DNA of 64,000 bases from NCBI RefSeq assembly GCF_900149685.1, contig NZ_LT702999.1, positions 2,294,001 through 2,358,000 on the forward strand, read 5' to 3'. The DNA comes from Erythrobacter sp. Alg231-14 (GTDB lineage: Bacteria > Pseudomonadota > Alphaproteobacteria > Sphingomonadales > Sphingomonadaceae). Positions 57,669-64,000 of the stretch are shown here, one piece after another. Both the position numbers and the translations under genes were made by a program. Position 1 is the first letter of the stretch. Each line of letters starts with the position of its first letter. The notes under the pieces were generated by a model that was given only the letters and a program-made list of their open reading frames with translations, searched no databases and was not told the DNA's origin.

Positions 57669-58052
57669 TTGACCCAGTCAGATAAACCAGAACGCATCAG
57701 CGAAGCAGAGCACGCCGTGATGGAGGCGCTTTGGAATGGCGGCACATTGACCGCCGCAGAAGTGTGCGCGGCGGTGTGCGAACAACGCGATTGGTCGTTG
57801 GCGACGGTAAAGACGTTGTTGTCGAGACTGGTTCAAAAACAGGCGATTGAAACGCGCCCCGATGGCCGTCGCTTCCTTTACACGCCTTTGATCGCTCGAT
57901 CCGACTACGTCGGCGGGGAATCGCGCCGCTTGGTCGATCGCTTGTTCGGAGGAAAGGCTGCATCATTGGTGGCGCATCTGGCCCAAACAGAGGCGTTGAG
58001 CGACGATGACGTGTCCGAGATTGAGGCGTTGTTGAAGGAGTTGAAGCAATGA
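57669..58052 (+). CDS. BlaI/MecI/CopY-family transcriptional repressor
   Basis: Winged-helix repressor of 127 aa. The pattern is RISEAEHAVMEALWNGGTLTAAEV, then RDWSLATVKTLLSRLVQKQAI and a C-terminal dimerisation helix. It would bind operator dyads and be released by proteolysis through the adjacent M56 protease. Start is TTG 57669 with GGAG upstream. The stop overlaps the M56 gene by 4 nt (ATGA). No penicillin-binding protein or beta-lactamase gene is next to it. Confidence 0.92.
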   Translation: MTQSDKPERISEAEHAVMEALWNGGTLTAAEVCAAVCEQRDWSLATVKTLLSRLVQKQAIETRPDGRRFLYTPLIARSDYVGGESRRLVDRLFGGKAASLVAHLAQTEALSDDDVSEIEALLKELKQ

Positions 58053-59773
58053 CAAGCTGGCTCTTCGAAACGCTCATTTGGACGGCGGTATTGATCGCCG
58101 CAGTGTTGATGGTCCGCCGCCCCGTTGCGCGATGGTTTGGCCCGCAATTTGCCTACGCCTTGTGGTTGATCCCTGCGATCCGCCTTGTACTTCCGCCGAT
58201 TGAATTGCCGGCATGGATGCGGCCCACACAATCGCTATCCCAATCGATGCCATTTGCCGGTGAAAGCGTTGATCCGTCGGCTGCGGCCTTGGAAGAATTG
58301 CAGTTTCTAAACCTCAATCCCGCCAATCCAGTTGCGACAACAGATGGACCTGTGGGTGTTGAGGCGGCGGCGCCCGATGGGACCGCTCCGATTACCCCTT
58401 CGCTGAACGTTGATATGGAAACCCTAATCCATGTCGGCACCCAAATCGGCATTGCGGTGTGGTTGATCGGCGCCGCCATCTTTCTCTACATCCGCTTCGG
58501 CCATTATTTCCGTCTGCGGAACGATCTGTTGACCGACGCCATCGAAGTGGGTCGGGATGGGCCGATCCGTTTGATCGAAACGCCGGGAACAGACGCGCCT
58601 TTGGCATTCGGTGTGATCGACAAAGTTGTTGCCTTGCCGATTGGATTTCTGGCTCAACCGGACCGGGTCGCGCGTGATTTGGCATTGGCACACGAATTGG
58701 CGCACCATCGCGGACGTGACCTGTTGATCAATGTCGCCGTTCAACCGTTGTTCGCGTTGCATTGGTTTAACCCATTGGGCCGGTACGGATGGTTGGCGTT
58801 GCGCCGCGATCAAGAGGCAGCCTGTGACGCGCGCGTTCTGGCCGCGCAACCGGCGACCAAACGCGCCGCCTATGCCGATCTCATTGTAAGTTTTGCTGCC
58901 GGTCAAAACACCGCGCCGCATTGCGCAATCGCCGCCCCTATGGCGTGCCCAGTCTTGGGCGAAAAATCGATAATCCACCGTTTGAGGAGCCTGAATATGA
59001 ACAACACATCGCACACGCGCCGCCTGACCGGACGCATTATGTTGGGCGCGGCCGTGCTGGCTTTGCCGCTCACCGCTTCGATCAGTTACGCCGCCAGCGA
59101 ACTGCCCGCTGAACCGGCGCCGCCTGCGCCGCCATCCGCGCCGTCCGCGTCAAGCTTTGGCATTGCACCCCCAACGCCGCCCGCACCGCCGGTCGCTCCG
59201 TTGGCACCCGGCGATGCGCCTACCGTGCAAAGCGCCACGATCATCACGGTCGATCCCGACACCGGCGAAACCCGTGACGTTGTCCGCGAAGAATCCGTCA
59301 TCGTCATCACCGATGATGAACGAAAAGAATTGGAAGAGCGCACAGAACGCCGGATTGAAACGATCCGCATGTCTTACAGCGACGGTGTGATGACCGAAGA
59401 GCAGATGGAAGAGATCATGGCCGAAGTGCGCATGGGCCTTGAAGAAGCGAACGAAGCGTTGGAAAATGTCCCGGCTTTGATCGAAGAAGCCATGGCCGAA
59501 GCGGAAGGCGCAGAAGGCCGCACCATCGTGACGATGTCATGCGACAATTCGACCGATGAAGTCGCCACCACAACCGAGAATGCCGACGGTACCCGCACAG
59601 TTATGCTGTGTCAGGCGCGGGTCATGGCCCATGCTCTCGAAGGGTTGAAAGAAGCCCGCGAACAAATCGCCAGCAGCGACGAAATGTCGGCTCAAATGCG
59701 CGAAAGGATCGTGCGTCAATTGGACCAACAAATCGAAGAGTGGGACGCGAATGTAAGCCGGTCACAAAGCTAA
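58049..59773 (+). CDS. M56-family (BlaR1-like) membrane metalloprotease without PBP sensor domain
   Basis: Signal-transducing membrane protease. Helices at FETLIWTAVLIAAVLMV, FAYALWLIPAIRLVL and IGIAVWLIGAAIFLYIRF. The zinc motif HELAHHRGRD is at residue 215 and DQEAACDARVLA follows, with a further helix near LGAAVLALPLTASISYA. After it, instead of the penicillin-binding sensor domain of BlaR1, there is a Pro-rich stretch (PAPPAPPSAPSASSFG), a charged coiled-coil and a small domain with two Cys (TMSCDNSTD, VMLCQARV), about 230 residues. So the stimulus is probably not a beta-lactam. It is coupled to the BlaI-like gene and followed by a terminator. Confidence 0.9.
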   Translation: MTSWLFETLIWTAVLIAAVLMVRRPVARWFGPQFAYALWLIPAIRLVLPPIELPAWMRPTQSLSQSMPFAGESVDPSAAALEELQFLNLNPANPVATTDGPVGVEAAAPDGTAPITPSLNVDMETLIHVGTQIGIAVWLIGAAIFLYIRFGHYFRLRNDLLTDAIEVGRDGPIRLIETPGTDAPLAFGVIDKVVALPIGFLAQPDRVARDLALAHELAHHRGRDLLINVAVQPLFALHWFNPLGRYGWLALRRDQEAACDARVLAAQPATKRAAYADLIVSFAAGQNTAPHCAIAAPMACPVLGEKSIIHRLRSLNMNNTSHTRRLTGRIMLGAAVLALPLTASISYAASELPAEPAPPAPPSAPSASSFGIAPPTPPAPPVAPLAPGDAPTVQSATIITVDPDTGETRDVVREESVIVITDDERKELEERTERRIETIRMSYSDGVMTEEQMEEIMAEVRMGLEEANEALENVPALIEEAMAEAEGAEGRTIVTMSCDNSTDEVATTTENADGTRTVMLCQARVMAHALEGLKEAREQIASSDEMSAQMRERIVRQLDQQIEEWDANVSRSQS

Positions 59774-59799
59774 ATCGGCACGCTATATCCAAGGCAATA

Positions 59800-59842
59800 G
59801 AAAGCCGGCGGGAACCAAACTTCTCGCCGGCTTTCGCTTTTT
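59800..59842 (+). terminator. Rho-independent terminator after BlaI/M56 operon
   Basis: GAAAGCCGGCG pairs perfectly with CGCCGGCTTTC (11 bp) around a 14-nt loop and is followed by GCTTTTT. It lies 27 nt after the M56 stop and ends before the convergent hypothetical gene. Confidence 0.93.
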
Positions 59843-59856
59843 GCGATGATTGGTGA

Positions 59857-60396
59857 TCAATCGTCGGCGGTCAACGACCCTCTGTCCGCGCGTGGACGCG
59901 CGGGATAGTCGCATCCGCGTTGTTGACCCAACCCTTTGAGAAAGCCGCGCCTGACCATCCCGGATGTGATCGCCATATTGACCTCGCGCCGTTTGGAATT
60001 CGCGCCCGACACTTCGCGCACGATCCCGCGAAAGGGGATGAAGGAGCCAACGACGCTTTGCGCAACACGCCCCCGGCTTAACCGGTGGTTTTCGTTCGCC
60101 GCTATGTCGAAATCTGCACCCAACGCGCTGTCCAATGCGGCGATCTGAGCGACGATGTCGTTGCAGGTGCGCAAACCATCGGATGCGTATGGATCGCTCG
60201 CCGCTTCAACTAAGATTTCCGGAATATCGTCGGAATCGATGTTGAAATCTTCAAGTGGCGTGCGCGCCACGTCTTCGACGTCGGGCTCTTCGTCAATAAC
60301 CTGAGCGTAGACCGCACCGGGCAGGGCCATTGCGAACGCCGCCCCCGTGATGAAGGCTTTAGCGGAAATCGAAATAGGTGTCGCACGCTGCGTCAT
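59857..60396 (-). CDS. Small exported protein of unknown function, partner of YpfJ-type peptidase
   Basis: About 179 aa with a Sec signal (ISAKAFITGAAFAMALPGAVYAQ). The mature part has an acidic N-terminal section and a basic C-terminal section with SFIPFRGIVREVSGANSKRR and MVRRGFLKGLGQQRGCDYPAR; two Cys may pair. No function is known to me. ATG 60396 lies inside the preceding peptidase gene (38-nt overlap), which suggests the two are made together. An upstream in-frame start at 60486 is less likely, since the signal begins at 60396. Confidence 0.7.
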   Translation of the reverse strand: MTQRATPISISAKAFITGAAFAMALPGAVYAQVIDEEPDVEDVARTPLEDFNIDSDDIPEILVEAASDPYASDGLRTCNDIVAQIAALDSALGADFDIAANENHRLSRGRVAQSVVGSFIPFRGIVREVSGANSKRREVNMAITSGMVRRGFLKGLGQQRGCDYPARPRADRGSLTADD

Positions 60397-61234
60397 CGGC
60401 ACTCTCCAATCCTCTGCGCAACGCGTCCATGCGCTGCCTACTTGTTCCGTGTGTGAAATTTTCGGGATTGATGCGCTGTCCGGCACGGCTCATTAATGTG
60501 TCATCGCCGATCGCGCTGGCCGCGCGCAGACCTTCTTCCATGTCGCCGCGCTCGATCCGGCTTCGATTCTTGCCCGCCCAAACACCGGCGTAACAATCGG
60601 CCTGCAATTCCATGCGGACCTGCAATTGGTTCGATTGTTGCGGATTGCGTTGTTGAAGGCTGCGCACCTGACTGGCCAAACCGGTCATGTTTTGAATGTG
60701 GTGGCCATATTCATGCGCGATCACATACAGGCGGGCAAAATCGCCTCCCGTGCCGGACATTTGCGCAAGCTGTTCGTAAAAGCTCGTGTCGATATAGATG
60801 CCGAGGTCGGCCGGACAATAAAACGGTCCCGATGCAGAACTGGCGCTGCCGCATCCTTCGGTCGCCACGCGGCCGTCTCGATAGAGGTCAAGCGTGGGTT
60901 GTTCGAACGCAATGCCCGCCCGCGCAAATTCTGGCTCCCACGTTTCGTTTAAACTGGTCAGCGCCTCACACGCTTCGCGCGCATAGGGGCCCATGTTACA
61001 GACCTGTTGTTCGGTCAGATCATCACCAGAGGATTGCGGTGCGCTTTGCGTTTGTTCAATTCCGCCCAGAACGGCGATGGTTTGCCCCGGATCAATCCCA
61101 AATGCCAACGCCGCGATCAAAGCGATCACCAAAGTTCCGCATCCTGCCCCGCCGGCGCGGCGCATGCCTCGGCCACCGCCGCTCCTGCTGGAACGCACTT
61201 TGATCTTGGACGTGTCAAATGGATTGAGCCGCAT
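60359..61234 (-). CDS. Neutral zinc metallopeptidase, YpfJ/KPN_02809 family
   Basis: Membrane-anchored peptidase family protein of 291 aa. One helix (GCGTLVIALIAALAFGI) follows a Gly/Arg-rich N-terminus. The zinc motif is VIAHEYGHHIQNMTG, with LQVRMELQADCYAGVWA carrying the third ligand Glu. Also typical are FYCPADLGIYIDTSFYEQL and INPENFTHGTSRQRMDALRRG. Start ATG 61234 begins MRLNPFDTSKIKVR, the usual family start. It is overlapped at its end by the small exported gene. Confidence 0.93.
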   Translation of the reverse strand: MRLNPFDTSKIKVRSSRSGGGRGMRRAGGAGCGTLVIALIAALAFGIDPGQTIAVLGGIEQTQSAPQSSGDDLTEQQVCNMGPYAREACEALTSLNETWEPEFARAGIAFEQPTLDLYRDGRVATEGCGSASSASGPFYCPADLGIYIDTSFYEQLAQMSGTGGDFARLYVIAHEYGHHIQNMTGLASQVRSLQQRNPQQSNQLQVRMELQADCYAGVWAGKNRSRIERGDMEEGLRAASAIGDDTLMSRAGQRINPENFTHGTSRQRMDALRRGLESADDAACDTYFDFR

Positions 61235-61422
61235 GCAATTTTCCCCTCAGCGCCCGGTTTTTGTTGTTGTCCGGCAACTTAGCCATAAGCGCGGTGCTGC
61301 GCAATTCGCTGGACAGCGCAGTGCAGCATTGCAAAACAAGGGGCAAGAGAAACGGTGTGCGCCGCGCGACATGCGGGATGATGCCGTTGGAATTGTGCCC
61401 AAATGTGCAGGAGTTGAATGGA

Positions 61423-62217
61423 ATGCTCAAGAGCGACAGCGATAGCGGCCGACCCGCATCATCGGGCCTTTCAGGCAAACGGGCGCTGGTCACCGGCTCA
61501 ACATCGGGGATCGGGCTCGCGATTGCGCGGGCTTTGCACAATGAAGGGGCTCACGTCATCCTAAACGGATTGGGCGATCCCGATGAAATCGCTGCGTTGA
61601 CGCAAGAGATGGATGCCACATTCAACGGGGCCAATTTGTTGGATCCGGCTGCGATCGAATCCATGATGGGCGATATCGGTCCGATCGATATCCTGATCAA
61701 CAATGCCGGGATGCAACATGTTGCCCCGGTCGAAGAATTTCCCACCGATAAATGGGAAGCGATCATCGCTCTCAATTTGACGGCTGCGTTCCACACCACG
61801 CGGTTTGCAGTTTCCGCGATGAAAGAGGCCGGGTGGGGACGCATTATCAACACGGCGTCGGCGCATTCATTGACCGCATCTCCATTCAAAAGCGCGTACA
61901 ATGCCAGCAAGCATGGCATTGTGGGCTTTACGAAAACTGTGGCACTGGAATTGGCGCAAACCGGCGTGACCGCCAATTGCATCAGCCCAGGCTATGTCTG
62001 GACGCCGCTTATTGAAGGGCAGATCCCCGATACAATGGAGGCCCGTGGCCTAACCCGCGATGAAGTCATCAACGATGTCTTACTGGCGAAACAACCCACC
62101 AAGAAATTCGTGCAACCCGCAGAGATTGGCGCCTTGGCGGTGTTTTTGTGCCGCGAAGAGGCGGGCAATGTCACCGGTGCCAATTGGAGCATTGATGGGG
62201 GTTGGACAGCGGAATGA
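61423..62217 (+). CDS. 3-hydroxybutyrate dehydrogenase (SDR family)
   Basis: NAD-dependent dehydrogenase that likely interconverts 3-hydroxybutyrate and acetoacetate in PHB/ketone-body metabolism. Motifs: GKRALVTGSTSGIGLAIARAL, LINNAGMQHVAPVEEFP and RIINTASAHSLTASPFKSAYNASKHG. The QHVAPVEEFP and CISPGYVWTPLIEGQIPD segments are characteristic of BdhA-type SDRs. ATG 61423 gives 264 aa; an upstream reading to 61261 is not family-like. Its stop overlaps the next ATG by 3 nt. Confidence 0.88.
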   Translation: MLKSDSDSGRPASSGLSGKRALVTGSTSGIGLAIARALHNEGAHVILNGLGDPDEIAALTQEMDATFNGANLLDPAAIESMMGDIGPIDILINNAGMQHVAPVEEFPTDKWEAIIALNLTAAFHTTRFAVSAMKEAGWGRIINTASAHSLTASPFKSAYNASKHGIVGFTKTVALELAQTGVTANCISPGYVWTPLIEGQIPDTMEARGLTRDEVINDVLLAKQPTKKFVQPAEIGALAVFLCREEAGNVTGANWSIDGGWTAE

Positions 62218-63692
62218 CCTCGATCGGTCGCGGCCTTTGTCTGACGGTGGTCTGCATGGCGCTTGGCGCTTGTGCAAAGATGCCGATTGCCACCGTACCG
62301 GTGGCCGAACGCGACATGATCGAAGCCCGTTTGATGCGCGACATTTCCGTGTTGGCCAGCGATGAGTTTGGCGGACGCGAACCGGGGACATTGGGAGAGG
62401 ATTTAACGGTCGGATTTCTGATCGAAGAGATGCAGGCCGCCGGTTTGACATCGGGTACGAACGATCCAGGCAGCGCGTGGCGTGCGCCCGTCCAATTGGT
62501 CAGCACCGCGCCTAGCGACAGCCAGGTTTCGTTGAATATTGGTGATCAATCCATCGCGTTGGATGGTTCATCAGGGGCCGCATTTACATCGGCAAACCGC
62601 TTGCTGGTTGATAACGCTCAGATGATCTTTGTAGGTTATGAGGCGGAAAGCATCGAACCGGAATCGATAGCGGGCAAAGTGGTCGTCATGTTGGGAGAGC
62701 CCGGCGTTAGCCCCAGACGGCGATCCCGTTTGTTTCAGGCCAATCCCGCCGCGATCATCACCGTGGTTGAAAACGAAGACGCGATTGCGGGTATCAACCG
62801 CGCGTTTGGACGCGAACGGATGATCCTTGCCAGCGAGGAAGAAAAACGCCTCACTGCGTTTGTAACGCATGCCGCCATGCAATCGGCCAATGGCGCGGAC
62901 CATTGGGATGCCTTGGTCGCGGAATCGCGCGGCGACGCGTTTTCACCCGGTCCATTGGAGCCAACCGTTTCCATCGATGCGATGTCCAATCGACGCGAAA
63001 TCGCCAGCTCCAATGTATTGGGATTGCTACCCGGATCGGTGCCCGGGTCGGGCGCCATATTGTTGATGGGGCATTGGGATCATTTGGGCGAATGCAGCGC
63101 CGCCGATGCCGGTGATCTGATTTGCAACGGCGCGGTCGACAACGCCAGCGGCATTGCCGTCATGCTCGAACTAACACGCCGTTTGAACGCCAGCGGGCCG
63201 CATGATCGCGACGTTTACGTGCTGGCGACCAGCGCCGAGGAAGCCGGGTTGCTCGGCGCAAAAGCGTTTGCAGAACAACCGCCTATCCCACTCAACACGA
63301 TCGTTGCCGCGTTCAATTTTGACACCGCGGCGGTCGCGCCCGCTGGCAGCGCGGTCGGCTTTGTTGGGGAAGGGCGCACACCGCTCGATCCCATCATCCT
63401 TGATGTGATGGAACAAGGGGGCCGGGAATTGGGCAATCGCGATTTCGCCGAACAATTCGTGCGCCGGCAAGATGGATGGGTGTTGTTGGAAGAAGGCGTT
63501 CCAGCGGTGTTCTTGTCCACCGCTTTCAGCTCAGAAATCGTGCTGGGTCCGTATCTATCGGACGATTACCATCGACCGTCAGACCAGATTGAAAATATCG
63601 AATTGGGCGGGGCAATTGACGATCTTTTGCTGCATCAGGAATTGGTCGAACGCTTTGCCAGCACCGCGCGATACCCGGCATCAGAACAATAG
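62214..63692 (+). CDS. M28-family zinc aminopeptidase lipoprotein
   Basis: Exported lipoprotein (lipobox LGAC) with an N-terminal part, a PA-like insert (residues about 130-240) and an M28 catalytic domain. Zinc and catalytic residues are in LLMGHWDHLGE, GAVDNASGIAVM, ATSAEEAGLLGAKAF, FNFDTAA and DDYHRPSDQIE, the standard bridging-Asp and Glu pattern. It would release amino acids from peptide N-termini in the periplasm or at the cell surface. The start overlaps the 3-hydroxybutyrate dehydrogenase stop (ATGA). About 492 aa. Confidence 0.9.
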   Translation: MTSIGRGLCLTVVCMALGACAKMPIATVPVAERDMIEARLMRDISVLASDEFGGREPGTLGEDLTVGFLIEEMQAAGLTSGTNDPGSAWRAPVQLVSTAPSDSQVSLNIGDQSIALDGSSGAAFTSANRLLVDNAQMIFVGYEAESIEPESIAGKVVVMLGEPGVSPRRRSRLFQANPAAIITVVENEDAIAGINRAFGRERMILASEEEKRLTAFVTHAAMQSANGADHWDALVAESRGDAFSPGPLEPTVSIDAMSNRREIASSNVLGLLPGSVPGSGAILLMGHWDHLGECSAADAGDLICNGAVDNASGIAVMLELTRRLNASGPHDRDVYVLATSAEEAGLLGAKAFAEQPPIPLNTIVAAFNFDTAAVAPAGSAVGFVGEGRTPLDPIILDVMEQGGRELGNRDFAEQFVRRQDGWVLLEEGVPAVFLSTAFSSEIVLGPYLSDDYHRPSDQIENIELGGAIDDLLLHQELVERFASTARYPASEQ

Positions 63693-63763
63693 GCCGTAGA
63701 TAGCTTCGCTACTAACCCTAGCGTCGCGCGCAATCCCGTCCTACAGGGACGTGCACGATTCGA

Positions 63764-63785
63764 GCCGCACATAAGCGGCCCTTTT
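63764..63785 (+). terminator. Weak rho-independent-like hairpin before guaB
   Basis: GCCGC-ACATAA-GCGGC followed by CCTTTT. A 5-bp stem is short, so termination of the M28 operon here is only a possibility. Confidence 0.4.
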
Positions 63786-63789
63786 ATAG

Positions 63790-64000
<211 letters not shown>

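Noticed and set aside
63737..63751. Short dyad CGTCC-TACAG-GGACG before guaB and repeat of CGTGCAC
   Set aside because: Too short to separate from chance and no known riboswitch or operator form.

Overview
The window looks like chromosome of a marine alphaproteobacterium, most likely an Erythrobacteraceae/Sphingomonadales member. The grounds are an S46 dipeptidyl-peptidase, NodT-type outer membrane lipoproteins, a chromosomal subclass B3 metallo-beta-lactamase, several DUF3857/VIT/C13-type secreted proteins, and a moderately GC-rich codon style with many TTG, GCG and GAT codons. I see about 49 protein-coding genes, packed tightly with many 1-4 nt overlaps. I see no rRNA, tRNA, CRISPR array, insertion sequence or integrase.

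Layout. 1-7.8 kb: partial nhaA (minus), then an RND efflux operon (adaptor lipoprotein, pump, outer membrane lipoprotein), then a flavin-reductase gene overlapping a TetR regulator. 7.8-14.9 kb (minus): a glutathione-dependent formaldehyde dehydrogenase-cupin-thioesterase operon, a large DUF2339 membrane protein and a propionyl/acetyl-CoA synthetase. 15-27 kb: a secreted or periplasmic peptidase area with a DUF3857-transglutaminase-TPR protein, a membrane-anchored AraC regulator, an S41 peptidase, an ABC-F ATPase, an S46 peptidase and a PhoX-like Tat lipoprotein. 27-31.8 kb: a MacAB-like efflux operon with its own NodT-type lipoprotein. 31.8-41.8 kb: a VIT/vWA protein carrying a TonB-receptor-like segment, divergent from a type I secretion operon (TolC, ABC, HlyD), followed by an RTX metalloprotease-like protein and a strong terminator.

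41.9-50.6 kb: bamD, then a translationally coupled chain recN-orfX-orfY-ligA-cinA-like; on the minus strand SDR, B3 metallo-beta-lactamase, prmA and a DUF2459 protein. 51.4-54.1 kb: sdhC-sdhD-sdhA without sdhB, closed by a perfect hairpin. 54.2-63.7 kb: a membrane protein of uncertain start, a legumain-like (C13) protein, a cyclophilin facing a BlaI/M56 regulator pair across a shared dyad, a YpfJ-type zinc peptidase with a small secreted partner, and a 3-hydroxybutyrate dehydrogenase coupled to an M28 lipoprotein peptidase. The window ends in the first codons of guaB.

Themes: three multi-component export systems (RND, MacAB-like, type I) and at least nine peptidase or peptidase-like proteins (S41, S46, C13, M28, M56, YpfJ, RTX metalloprotease-like, transglutaminase-like, CinA-like amidohydrolase fold). 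This suggests a protein-scavenging marine heterotroph. The least conventional parts are the VIT/vWA-TonB-like protein beside the type I secretion operon, the RTX protein lacking the usual third zinc histidine, the BlaI/M56 pair whose sensor has no penicillin-binding domain and which faces a cyclophilin, and the two unknown genes threaded between recN and ligA.
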